Assembly: GCA_964629645.1 (NCBI GenBank)
Contig: CAZVSU010000044.1
Location: forward strand, 1-22,215
Length of the DNA: 22,215 bases
From: JAAKFL01 sp964629645
GTDB lineage: Bacteria > Chlamydiota > Chlamydiia > Chlamydiales > SLFE01
Reading direction: 5' to 3'
The notes beneath the pieces were generated by a model. That model saw nothing but the letters and a program-made list of their open reading frames with translations. It searched no databases and was not told the origin of the DNA. Of this stretch, positions 1 through 7,823 are shown in pieces. The first letter of the stretch is position 1. Each line of letters opens with the position of its first letter. The translations under genes and the position numbers were made by a program.

Positions 1-1356
1 TATGAAAAAACAAAACCTGATGGTCCGGATGAATTCTCAAAAATTAATGAAAATAATAAAGAATTTGGAGTTTATTATGCAAAATATTCACCTGATAGTG
101 TTAAAAATAATGATTTAAATAAAAACGAACTCGTCAACCGATTAAAAAAAGGGATCAAACAATTAAATGAATATAACAATAATCCAATCTTAACCAAATT
201 GAATTTTGATAAATTGGAACTGCCCGAAAAAAAAGAGTTCATTGCAGATCTGTTTTTGGCGGTTGATTTTTATCAAAAAAAACAAATGGGGAATTTGGAT
301 CTGAATAATGATAAAATTCTGGGGTCCAGTTCCTATTTGATGAAAGATCCGCATGGGCTGATCAAAGAGATGCTCATGTCCTGCGACCCTTATCCACGAG
401 TGTCGACACATTTTTCGGGCTACGGAGCTGCCAAGAAGGGAAAATATGGAATCGACTATGCTGAAGGCGTTCTTCCTTCAACACAAAAAGGAGGTAAGAC
501 CGTAAGGAAACAGCACTTACACTTTTATGGATTTGAGCACAAGCGAGAGCATTATGTTGGGGTCAAATTTGAGCGTTGGGGATGGCACGGGAAGGATATT
601 CGCTCTTTTGCCAAAGTGAGGCATAGTATCGGACACGCACAATCTTTTATCGCCACAAGGCCCCCTGTGAGAAAACTGATGAATAAGATTTCAAAGGTTG
701 GCTCCCAATTTACTCAGGATAATACGCGTACCGATACGAACAAAGAGCACAAAACCATTATGGCAAAGGCTCTAAAGGCAGCGGGCATCGAATATAAAAA
801 ACCAAGCCTTCTCACAAGGTTGCGCTCTTATCTCCCTAAAGGTTTGGGAGGTATAGCAAAAAAAGATGCCATGCCCAAAGTGACACTCAATCCTCCTGAC
901 TCAGGGACTGTGGCAAAGATAAAATCAAGTGCTTCCGCACTCTTTAAAACCCTTTCAAACATTAAATTTCGGTCGCACACTAAGACAGTCACTCAACAAG
1001 AGTCCGAAAAGAGGTTAAACAACACTGTCAGTTCGTTTAAACACGATTCCAATAGGATTGAACTTAAACAGGACGAATTCACAGAATCAGATCGTAAGCA
1101 ACTCGATTTCCTGATTCGAAACTTTGAAACAACTGGACGTCTAGACGATATGGAGAGACTCGTCCTCTATTTGCGACAATTGGAAACAGAAGGCGTCATT
1201 CAATCGGGACAAGAAGAACTTGCAAAGTGTAGACAGCTTTTGGATCAGAGGAAAGAGCAGCAAAAAAAAGAAGGTCTTGAAGGCGCACCCACTATGGGCA
1301 ACGAGTTGGTTTTCGACCTGTCGTCCCCATTTCAAAAAAATAATGATCCGGAGTGA
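1..1356 (+). CDS. Unrecognised protein, 5' end outside the window
   Basis: The frame is open from the first base through a TGA at 1354, giving 451 visible residues, so the gene begins upstream. I do not recognise the family. The first 60 or so visible residues are rich in Asn, Lys and Tyr and are encoded by very AT-rich DNA (44 G/C in the first 180 bases, about 24%). The rest has ordinary composition. A His/aromatic-rich stretch (HLHFYGFEHKREHYVGVKFE, about residues 175-194) looks like the most structured part. The C-terminal 120 residues are charged and probably helical (DRKQLDFLIRN, then QRKEQQKKEG). No signal peptide or membrane segment is visible in this portion. The gene ends at a strong terminator and faces the mitochondrial-carrier-like gene. 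A secreted or host-interaction protein is possible but unproven. Confidence 0.75.
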   Translation, partial: YEKTKPDGPDEFSKINENNKEFGVYYAKYSPDSVKNNDLNKNELVNRLKKGIKQLNEYNNNPILTKLNFDKLELPEKKEFIADLFLAVDFYQKKQMGNLDLNNDKILGSSSYLMKDPHGLIKEMLMSCDPYPRVSTHFSGYGAAKKGKYGIDYAEGVLPSTQKGGKTVRKQHLHFYGFEHKREHYVGVKFERWGWHGKDIRSFAKVRHSIGHAQSFIATRPPVRKLMNKISKVGSQFTQDNTRTDTNKEHKTIMAKALKAAGIEYKKPSLLTRLRSYLPKGLGGIAKKDAMPKVTLNPPDSGTVAKIKSSASALFKTLSNIKFRSHTKTVTQQESEKRLNNTVSSFKHDSNRIELKQDEFTESDRKQLDFLIRNFETTGRLDDMERLVLYLRQLETEGVIQSGQEELAKCRQLLDQRKEQQKKEGLEGAPTMGNELVFDLSSPFQKNNDPE

Positions 1357-1402
1357 GTCAGCTGCCGGGATTTGGTCCACTTTTTTTTCGCGATGATTTT
1401 CA

Positions 1403-1430
1403 AAAAGGCGCTTTGCTAAAAGCGCCTTTT
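1403..1430. terminator. Bidirectional Rho-independent terminator
   Basis: A perfect 12-bp stem (AAAAGGCGCTTT at 1403-1414 with AAAGCGCCTTTT at 1419-1430) closes a four-base GCTA loop. T-rich sequence follows on the plus strand (TTTTGTTTT). On the minus strand the stem is also followed by a short T run. It lies between two converging genes and can serve both. Confidence 0.85.
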
Positions 1431-1443
1431 GTTTTGGTGAGCG

Positions 1444-2304
1444 TCATTTTTGAACGGGGAAGTACTCGTCTGTCGCGACTTGGCAGCCGGTGATCACAAC
1501 CCCGATAAAAGAGCGGGGCACCACTCCCCGAAACATGGAGGACCAGCCGTGCGCCTTCCAAAGCTTTGTGAAAGCTTGAGCAGCTGATAGTCTTTTCTCC
1601 GGTAGCAGTTGAAAACGATGAGGGAGATTTTTGACCGGGACTACGGCTGAGTCTTGAATGATGACTCTTACCACTTGAAACGGCTGTGTCATAACCGCCG
1701 CTACGGTTCCGGTGAAAATGCTGCTTGCCGTGATCGCTTGGGTGCAGTCCAAATTCCACTGACTTTGTAGGTAGGTCTTAACTTTAGATGCCGGCCCAAG
1801 TGCAGCTCCAATAGCAATAGAGTCCCTTAAAATCGTGGGCGTCAACCCAATGGCGAGCATGGAGGGCTTCTTTTGCCTGATGATCTCCTGAATCACCCGG
1901 TTAAAGCTCCAATTGGTTTTCTTGGCGATGACCATGAATATTTCCCCTGTCAATGCGCCGCAAGCACCGATAGCTCCCGAAGCAAGGGGCACTGCAATCT
2001 CTTCAACACCACGGTATTTGAGATGACATTTTTCCGCGGTTCTTGTGAAAAACCCTTGAGAGAGGTTGCTTAACCCGAGGTTTCCGGTGAAGGCAATCAG
2101 GTTTGCAACATTGCCGATGTAAAGACTTCTCAGTCCCCATTGCATCTTTCTCCCATTGATCATGCAATTTTGGAGGTTGAATAAAGGGGTCGTGGCGACT
2201 GTCGAGGAAATAGTACTGACAGAGGCTCTTGCTATGTCGTTCCAGATGGGGTTTGGCGCATAAGGCCTGTTAGGAGAAGAAGGGTCTAAGTTTTGATTCA
2301 TCAT
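1444..2304 (-). CDS. Mitochondrial carrier (SLC25)-like membrane protein
   Basis: The 286-residue protein has the length and threefold layout of mitochondrial carriers, which are inner-membrane metabolite exchangers built from three ~100-residue repeats. Each repeat has a helix, a Px(D/E)xx(K/R) kink, then a G-Y/F-x-G loop and a second helix. Repeat 1 (residues ~28-88) shows TTPLFNLQ at 38-45 and LYIGNVANLI at 61-70. Repeat 2 (~106-180) is degenerate and lacks the proline (GALTGEIFMVIAKK). Repeat 3 (~192-283) is clearest, with MTQPFQVVR at 205-213 and GWSSMFRGVVPRSF at 253-266. The acidic residue of the signature is replaced (PLFNLQ, PFQVVR), so the usual salt-bridge network looks weakened. 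A GAGGT ribosome site lies nine bases before the start. The family is essentially eukaryotic; Legionella LncP is a known bacterial effector example. I judged family membership by eye. Function and localisation are inference. Confidence 0.6.
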   Translation of the reverse strand: MMNQNLDPSSPNRPYAPNPIWNDIARASVSTISSTVATTPLFNLQNCMINGRKMQWGLRSLYIGNVANLIAFTGNLGLSNLSQGFFTRTAEKCHLKYRGVEEIAVPLASGAIGACGALTGEIFMVIAKKTNWSFNRVIQEIIRQKKPSMLAIGLTPTILRDSIAIGAALGPASKVKTYLQSQWNLDCTQAITASSIFTGTVAAVMTQPFQVVRVIIQDSAVVPVKNLPHRFQLLPEKRLSAAQAFTKLWKAHGWSSMFRGVVPRSFIGVVITGCQVATDEYFPVQK

Positions 2305-2415
2305 GCTGTTCTTACCTCGGTAGTATGTCTGTTTGTGATGGTGCTAAAACGATTGACAGCTGACGGCCGGCAAAATTGAGGGACCCGTCATGTCAGTGCT
2401 GCGTTACATCCTTTT

Positions 2416-2437
2416 AAATCCCGAAATTTTGGGATTT
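2416..2437. repeat. 22-bp near-palindrome upstream of the ABC importer operon
   Basis: AAATCCC (2416-2422) and GGGATTT (2431-2437) flank GAAATTTT, so the whole element is self-complementary except for one G/T pair. It lies about 70 bases upstream of the importer promoter and has no good T run. It could be an operator or a weak hairpin; nothing decides between them. Confidence 0.4.
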
Positions 2438-2507
2438 GGTTCGACTAGTTTACTATTGCCGATCAAATATCTCAAGGATAAAGCGACTTCGGGAAAATGG
2501 CCGTAGA

Positions 2508-2536
2508 TTGACTTTCTGTGAAAAATTGTGTAAAAT
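2508..2536 (+). promoter_or_regulatory. Sigma70-type promoter of the ABC importer operon
   Basis: TTGACT (2508-2513), a 17-base spacer and TAAAAT (2531-2536) closely match the vegetative consensus. Transcription would start near 2543. That falls inside any reading frame begun at GTG 2518 and so favours the GTG at 2578 as the true start of the first gene. Confidence 0.7.
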
Positions 2537-2577
2537 GGGTGGTTAAATTTTTACGAAAACCGAAACAAGGTGTTGAT

Positions 2578-3327
2578 GTGAAAAAAATTAGTTTACTCTT
2601 GTTATTGCCGGCTCTGGCCCTTTTCGTTTTTGTGTTGCTGCCTCATGAGACAAGAAACCGATCCGATGATCTCATCGTCGGGACCAATACCGAATTTGTT
2701 CCGTTTTCTTATATCGAAAACGGGGAAATTGTTGGATTTGATATCGATGTTGCAAAAGAAGTCTGTCGTCGCCTTGGAAAACGTTGCGTCTTTAAAGACA
2801 TGCCTTTCGATGCTTTAATTCCCGACCTTTCTTACGGAAACGTCGATTTTATTGCTGCCGGAATGAGCTGGACTGAAGAGCGGGCCAAGCGTGTGTCCTT
2901 TACTAGGCCCTATTTGAGCCATGATCCTTTGGTCATTTTCTCTTTAACAAGCCAAAACGTCACGACTCTTGATGGTCTGAGGGGCAAAAACGTGATTGTC
3001 AATGAAGGTTATACTGCCGATCTTTTTTTGACGGAGAGGGGAGATCTTAATTTAATTCGTCTCTCCGCTCCTGCCGATGCCTTCTTAGGGATCATGAACG
3101 GCCGAGCCGAAGCTTTTGTCACGGCAGAGAGCACCGTGACATCTTTTCTCGAAAATCAAGACCCTGCAATGTTCCGATACACTCCCATAGAGGGGGTTGA
3201 TGAAAATTGCGCCATCGTCGTGTCCAAAAACAAATCTGAGCTGCTCGCTGCGATTCAAGGCGCCCTTGATAGTATGGAAAGGGATGGGACAATGGCAAAG
3301 TTGAAGCGTAAATGGAAATTGCCATGA
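2578..3327 (+). CDS. Polar amino acid ABC transporter, substrate-binding protein
   Basis: This 249-residue periplasmic binding protein (bacterial SBP family 3, the GlnH/ArtJ group) would capture an amino acid and deliver it to the permease encoded next. The N-terminus is a signal sequence (MKKISLLLLLPALALFVFVL). There is no lipobox cysteine, so it is probably soluble or N-terminally anchored rather than a lipoprotein. Family hallmarks are GTNTEFVPFSYIENGEIVGF, GFDIDVAKEV and the MSWTEERAKRVSFTRPY segment, which carries the arginine that usually binds the substrate carboxylate. GTG 2578 is chosen because the promoter overlaps the upstream GTG 2518 and AAGG (2567-2570) is well placed. The usual D-A-x-x-x-D ligand segment near residue 180 reads AEAFVTAES, so substrate choice may be atypical. 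The substrate cannot be named from sequence. Confidence 0.88.
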   Translation: MKKISLLLLLPALALFVFVLLPHETRNRSDDLIVGTNTEFVPFSYIENGEIVGFDIDVAKEVCRRLGKRCVFKDMPFDALIPDLSYGNVDFIAAGMSWTEERAKRVSFTRPYLSHDPLVIFSLTSQNVTTLDGLRGKNVIVNEGYTADLFLTERGDLNLIRLSAPADAFLGIMNGRAEAFVTAESTVTSFLENQDPAMFRYTPIEGVDENCAIVVSKNKSELLAAIQGALDSMERDGTMAKLKRKWKLP

Positions 3328-3977
3328 TTGATTGGACGCTCATTTGGGACTCGCTGCCGGCTCTTTTCGAAGGCGCTTTGCTCAGCTTGCAAATTGCAGC
3401 AATTGCGGCGTTTATCGGCATCTGTTGGGGCACGGTCTTATCCTTAGGCGAAACGTCCGACATGAAACTTGCAAGGTTTTGCGTGGCTGTTTACATCACT
3501 CTTTTTCGCGGAACGCCCATGCTGGTGCAGATTCTTTTCGTTTTTTATGTTTTGCCTCAATTCGGAGTCTTGGTCGACCCCTTTTGGGCAGCGGCTTTGG
3601 CGATTGGACTCAACAGCGGCGCCTATGTCAGCCAGGTGATCCGCTCAGGAATTAACGGCGTATCAAGAGGGCAGATCGAAGCGGCTTATACGTTAGGATT
3701 ATCAAAAATGGTGGCGATGCGCCATATCGTCCTCCCTCAAGCGTTTAGAAAAGCCATGCCCTCATTGGGAAACGAGTTGATCACGCTCGTTAAAGACTCT
3801 AGCCTTGCCTCCGTCATTGGTGTCATGGAGCTGACAAAACAAGGCTCGATCATCCGCAGCCGCACCTACGACGCGTTTTCTATATTGCTGGCGGTTTCAC
3901 TCTTTTATTTGATGATGACAGGCGTCATCTCCTTCTGCATGAAAAAACTTGAAGCGAGGTGGAATCAAGATGCTTAA
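3324..3977 (+). CDS. glnP: Polar amino acid ABC transporter, permease
   Basis: A 217-residue inner-membrane permease of the HisMQ/GlnP group with about five hydrophobic segments. The cytoplasmic EAA loop, where the ATPase docks, is clear: GQIEAAYTLGLSKMVAMRHI followed by VLPQAFRKAMPSLGNE. The start ATG at 3324 overlaps the preceding stop (ATGA), typical of translational coupling. An in-frame ATG at 3312 would overlap further and is less likely. Only one permease gene is present, so the transporter is probably a homodimer in the membrane. glnP is used in the generic sense; glutamine specificity is not shown. Confidence 0.88.
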   Translation: MIDWTLIWDSLPALFEGALLSLQIAAIAAFIGICWGTVLSLGETSDMKLARFCVAVYITLFRGTPMLVQILFVFYVLPQFGVLVDPFWAAALAIGLNSGAYVSQVIRSGINGVSRGQIEAAYTLGLSKMVAMRHIVLPQAFRKAMPSLGNELITLVKDSSLASVIGVMELTKQGSIIRSRTYDAFSILLAVSLFYLMMTGVISFCMKKLEARWNQDA

Positions 3978-4683
3978 GGTCGAACATCTGAATAAATCGA
4001 ACTCCGGAAAACAGATCCTCTGCGACATCAACTTTGAAATAGGCCACGGCGAGGTCGGGATATTTCTTGGCAATTCAGGCGTCGGTAAAAGCACACTGCT
4101 CAGGGTCTTGAATGATTTAGAGAGCACCGATAGCGGAAAATTTAGCCTTGATGGAAAGCCGTTCGATTTAAAACAGGTCAATAAAAATCATATAATGGGT
4201 CTTGTTTTTCAACACTTTAATCTATTTGAGAATCTAAACGTGATCGAAAACATCACGTTAGCGCTCGTTAAATCTCAAGGCAGAACGCAAAAAGAGGCCG
4301 ACTCTATTGCGCAGGCCTTGTTGGAGCGCTACGGGCTGGCGGATAAAGCCAACGCAAACGTCAACAAACTTTCCGGAGGGCAGAAGCAGAGGCTGGCCAT
4401 TGCCCGCGCGATCGCGCTCGATACTCAAATTATCTGTATGGACGAACCGACATCTGCACTGGATCCGCGGTTGACGAATCAAGTTGCTGAGGTGATCGAC
4501 GAACTCACGAACGAAAACAGGATTGTCTTAATCGCCACCCACGATACAAAATTGGTGTCAAAATTAAAGTCCCGATTGTTTCTCATGAAAGAGGGGACCA
4601 TTGCGGAATCGGGGACTTCGGTTGGCTGCAGCCATCACCCCGATGCTTATCCTCTGCTTTCAAGTTTCTTGTCAGGTCAATAA
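3970..4683 (+). CDS. glnQ: Polar amino acid ABC transporter, ATPase
   Basis: This 237-residue cytoplasmic nucleotide-binding subunit powers the importer. All ABC motifs are intact: Walker A GNSGVGKST (residues 34-42, Lys40), Q-loop Gln81 (VFQHFNLF), signature LSGGQKQR (134-141), Walker B IICMDEPTSALDP with Glu159, and the switch His191 (ATHD). The start ATG 3970 has AGGTGGA at 3957-3963. The in-frame ATG at 3949 lacks such a site. The gene overlaps the permease by eight bases, completing a binding protein-permease-ATPase operon. No clear terminator follows before the next gene. Confidence 0.9.
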   Translation: MLKVEHLNKSNSGKQILCDINFEIGHGEVGIFLGNSGVGKSTLLRVLNDLESTDSGKFSLDGKPFDLKQVNKNHIMGLVFQHFNLFENLNVIENITLALVKSQGRTQKEADSIAQALLERYGLADKANANVNKLSGGQKQRLAIARAIALDTQIICMDEPTSALDPRLTNQVAEVIDELTNENRIVLIATHDTKLVSKLKSRLFLMKEGTIAESGTSVGCSHHPDAYPLLSSFLSGQ

Positions 4684-4748
4684 GCGTCTTGCCTCTTGGA
4701 TTAGGGCTGCAATCGGGGATTCAAGTCGGTTGTTATCTTAATAGGTGA

Positions 4749-4778
4749 TTGATCTTATTCAATAAAATCGACTATTGT
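4749..4778 (+). promoter_or_regulatory. Possible promoter before the fucosyltransferase-like gene
   Basis: TTGATC (4749-4754), an 18-base spacer and TATTGT (4773-4778). Predicted initiation (~4785) coincides with the ATG at 4786, and no Shine-Dalgarno sequence is visible, so a leaderless message is possible. It is a weak match in AT-rich DNA. Confidence 0.35.
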
Positions 4779-4785
4779 CTATGGC

Positions 4786-5628
4786 ATGAAGTCGATTTTA
4801 CTGTGCTTTCTTTGCCTTTTTGTTTCGCTCGAGAGTAAGCCCTTTGTTGTGGGGCGTCTCAAAGGACAGCTTGGCAATCAAATGTTTGAAATCGCCACCA
4901 CCCTTAGTTTGGCCTGGGACAATGATGCCGAAGCCTATTTTCCCGATCTGACTCAATCTGATAAATTCAATATTCCCAACAACTTTGAGAAGGTGTTTTT
5001 CCGCTTAAACGGCGGCGCCCCTCCCGGTAAGATTCATAAGATCTATCTGGAAAAAGGGCATCCCTATAAGCCGATTCCCTTTTCGGATGGCATGGCCATA
5101 AGCGGTTTTTTCCAGACGGCCAAATATTTTGATCACCATCGCGATCGGATTGTCGCCCTTTTTCAGCCGGTTCGGGAAATTGACGACTATCTGCTGAAAA
5201 AGTATGCCCCTATCATCGACCACCCGAAAACGGTGGCCCTGCACGCCCGCACCTACTTCAGGGAAGACCCGAGCCGCCACTGCTTCCATCTTTGCGATAT
5301 GAAATATTTCAAGCAGGCGATGGACCTGTTCCCCGATGAAGACACAGTGTTCATTATTTTTTCCGATGAGATTTGGTGGTGCGAATTTATCTTTAGGAAT
5401 TGCGGTCGGCAGATGATCTTTATGAAAGATGAGGACTACCTTCACGACTTCTATCTCATGTCCAAATGCAAGCATCACATCATTTCCAATTCTTCATTTT
5501 CATGGTGGGCGGCCTATCTCAATCAAAACCCTGATAAAACTGTGGTCGCTCCCGCTAAATGGATGGTCAACCGCCGCCTTAACGATTGCGACATCGTCCC
5601 CGATGAGTGGATAAAAGTTGATTGGTGA
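4786..5628 (+). CDS. GT11-family (alpha-1,2-fucosyltransferase-like) protein with signal peptide
   Basis: The 280-residue protein carries the landmarks of glycosyltransferase family 11, which transfers fucose from GDP-fucose to a galactose hydroxyl. These are GQLGNQMF (residues 27-34), GFFQTAKYF (107-115), HAR (153-155), FSDEIWWC (192-199), and DFYLMSKC followed by SNSSFSWW (221-241). The usual HxRRGDY loop is altered to HARTYFRED: the His and Arg of HxR remain, but RGDY is lost. Residues 1-18 (MKSILLCFLCLFVSLESK) look like a cleavable signal peptide. That is unusual because bacterial family members normally work in the cytoplasm, where GDP-fucose is made. The stop overlaps the recD2 start by one base. 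It could be an exported enzyme, a decayed enzyme or a lectin-like derivative. Family call fairly firm; activity and acceptor unknown. Confidence 0.8.
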   Translation: MKSILLCFLCLFVSLESKPFVVGRLKGQLGNQMFEIATTLSLAWDNDAEAYFPDLTQSDKFNIPNNFEKVFFRLNGGAPPGKIHKIYLEKGHPYKPIPFSDGMAISGFFQTAKYFDHHRDRIVALFQPVREIDDYLLKKYAPIIDHPKTVALHARTYFREDPSRHCFHLCDMKYFKQAMDLFPDEDTVFIIFSDEIWWCEFIFRNCGRQMIFMKDEDYLHDFYLMSKCKHHIISNSSFSWWAAYLNQNPDKTVVAPAKWMVNRRLNDCDIVPDEWIKVDW

Positions 5629-7823
5629 TGACGCGCGAGTTGTTCGGATATATTGAAAGGATCACATTTCAAAATCCAGAAAACGGGTTTACGGTCGCTT
5701 GGCTGAAGTCCTCAAAGGAGCGCGACCTGATCTGCATTGTGGGCGCTATACCGGCTCTGCAGCCGGGAGAAACAGTGCGCTGTTTTGGCGAGTGGCAGAA
5801 TCACATCGTGCATGGCAGGCAGTTTGCTGTCCGCGATTGTCAACCCGAGGCGCCCGCCGACCTTATCGGGATCAAAAAGTATTTAGGTTCCGGCCTCGTG
5901 AAGGGGATCGGGCCGGTTTATGCCAAAAGAATTGTCGACCGGTTTGGCACAGACACGCTTCATGTGATCGACTCCGATCCGAAGCAGCTGCTGTCGATCT
6001 CCGGAATCGGTGAAAAAAGAATCGGATTGATTTCCTCCTGTTGGAATGAGCAGAAGGCTATCCGCGATGTGATGGTGTACCTGCAAGGCCAAGGAGTGAG
6101 CCCCGCATTTGCTCAAAAAATTTTCAAAGCATACGGGGAAAAGAGCATTGACAAGATCAAAGAGAATCCCTACCACCTCGCCCGGGATATTTACGGCATC
6201 GGGTTTAAAAGCGCAGACAAGCTGGCTGAAGCTATGGGCATCCCCTCGGATTCTCCCAAAAGAATTGATGCCGGCATTGAGTATGTGCTTTTGGAACTCA
6301 CAGGAGACGGGCATGTGTGCGTCCCTGCCGTCGAATTTTTGGATGCCGCGACCGAGATGCTGGGAGTCGAGCGCTCCTTGATTGCCTCGCGGCTCGACAG
6401 CCTAAGAGAAAGCGACCGTATCCGGCTTGCCCATTTGCCCAAGGGTGACAAACCGTCTCTTTTCGTTTGGCTCACCTCGCTTTTTCTGGCCGAGCTTGGG
6501 ATTGCAAAAGAATTGTCAAGGCTGAAGCACTCTCCGACAAACTTGCGGGAAATCGATGTGGACAGGGCGCTGAAATGGGTGCAAAATGAGCTTAAAATCG
6601 AGCTGGCCGATGCTCAGGCTCTTGCAGTTAAAAAAGCCTTAAGTCGAAAGTGTCATATCATCACCGGCGGTCCGGGCACGGGTAAAAGCACGATCACAAA
6701 CTGCATTTTAAAAGTGAGTGAGAAGTTGACCTCCCGTATCGCTCTTGTGGCTCCTACAGGAAGGGCGGCAAAACGGATGACAGAAATCACGAATAAGAAA
6801 GCGACCACCATTCACAGTCTTCTCGAGTATGATTTTAAGATCGGAGGATTCAAACGAAATCGGGACAACCCCCTTGAAGTCGACCTGATGATCGTTGACG
6901 AGGCGAGCATGATCGACACTCATCTGATGAATCAGCTCCTAAAAGCGCTGCCCGATACTGCCAGAGTGATCTTTGTTGGGGATGTTCATCAGCTTCCAAG
7001 TGTGGGCCCCGGAAATGTATTGAATGACATGATCGAATCGCGCTCGCTGTCTTACACTCGCCTCAAGGAAATCTTTAGACAGGCAAAAGGGTCTCGAATC
7101 GTGACCAATGCCCACAGAATCAATGGGGGCTATTTTCCCGATCTCTCCAATGAACCCGAATCCGATTTTTTCTTTATGGATTTTCAAGAAGCTGAAGATA
7201 TCTGCGAAAGAATTTTAAGTCTTGTGACCGAGCGTCTCCCTAGAAGGTATGGGTTCGATCCGATTCGGGATATTCAAGTTCTGTCGCCGATGAAGAGGGG
7301 AATCATCGGGACCTACAACCTCAATATTGAATTGCAAAAAAGATTAGTCCCGGGAAAGAACCCGTTACAAAGATCGGGAAGGCAGTTTTTTATTGGGGAT
7401 AAGGTCATGCAGATGCGCAATAACTACCAAAGGGAAGTCTTCAACGGAGACGTCGGTATCGTATCGGCGATCGACCTAGTCAATCAGGTGATGAAAGTCA
7501 CGGTTGACTCGCGAGAGGTCCTCTATGACTTTAGCGATCTCGACGAGCTTTCTTTGGCTTATGCCGTTTCGATTCATAAATCGCAAGGGAGCGAGTTCCC
7601 TTGCGTTGTGATTCCGGTTCACACGTCCCACTTCATGCTCTTGCATCGCAACCTTCTCTATACGGGCGTGACCCGGGGAAAAAAACTTGTGGTTCTTGTC
7701 GGAACGAAAAAAGCTGTTGCGATTGCGGTCAAAAATGATGACGTGACACAACGCCATACCGCTTTAAAAGAAGCCATCAAGGGACAGATCGAACAAGTGA
7801 GTTGGTGGCATGAACCGTTATAA
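5628..7823 (+). CDS. recD2: RecD2-type ATP-dependent DNA helicase
   Basis: A 731-residue superfamily 1B 5'-3' helicase of the long RecD2/TraA-like class, which acts in DNA repair without RecBC. The N-terminal region (~1-95) is the OB-like domain. Helix-hairpin-helix segments follow (GSGLVKGIGPVYAKRI, then SGIGEKRIG). The motor begins at ~330 with Walker A TGGPGTGKST (346-355, Lys353) and motif II DEAS (424-427). Later come GDVHQLPSVGPGN and the C-terminal YAVSIHKSQGSEFP motif followed by LYTGVTRGKKL. All helicase motifs look intact and the length is normal. TTG 5622 and GTG 5625 are in frame, but ATG 5628, which shares a base with the previous stop (TGATG), is preferred. Its 3' end overlaps the next gene by 14 bases. 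Confidence 0.93.
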   Translation: MTRELFGYIERITFQNPENGFTVAWLKSSKERDLICIVGAIPALQPGETVRCFGEWQNHIVHGRQFAVRDCQPEAPADLIGIKKYLGSGLVKGIGPVYAKRIVDRFGTDTLHVIDSDPKQLLSISGIGEKRIGLISSCWNEQKAIRDVMVYLQGQGVSPAFAQKIFKAYGEKSIDKIKENPYHLARDIYGIGFKSADKLAEAMGIPSDSPKRIDAGIEYVLLELTGDGHVCVPAVEFLDAATEMLGVERSLIASRLDSLRESDRIRLAHLPKGDKPSLFVWLTSLFLAELGIAKELSRLKHSPTNLREIDVDRALKWVQNELKIELADAQALAVKKALSRKCHIITGGPGTGKSTITNCILKVSEKLTSRIALVAPTGRAAKRMTEITNKKATTIHSLLEYDFKIGGFKRNRDNPLEVDLMIVDEASMIDTHLMNQLLKALPDTARVIFVGDVHQLPSVGPGNVLNDMIESRSLSYTRLKEIFRQAKGSRIVTNAHRINGGYFPDLSNEPESDFFFMDFQEAEDICERILSLVTERLPRRYGFDPIRDIQVLSPMKRGIIGTYNLNIELQKRLVPGKNPLQRSGRQFFIGDKVMQMRNNYQREVFNGDVGIVSAIDLVNQVMKVTVDSREVLYDFSDLDELSLAYAVSIHKSQGSEFPCVVIPVHTSHFMLLHRNLLYTGVTRGKKLVVLVGTKKAVAIAVKNDDVTQRHTALKEAIKGQIEQVSWWHEPL

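Noticed and set aside
2518..2577. GTG 2518 as start of the substrate-binding protein
   Set aside because: A strong -35/-10 pair (2508-2536) overlaps it and there is no ribosome site. GTG 2578 has AAGG at the right spacing and gives a normal signal sequence.
4684..4748. Possible terminator after the ABC ATPase gene
   Set aside because: CTTG/CAAG and other short repeats exist, but no stem of useful length followed by a T run could be found.
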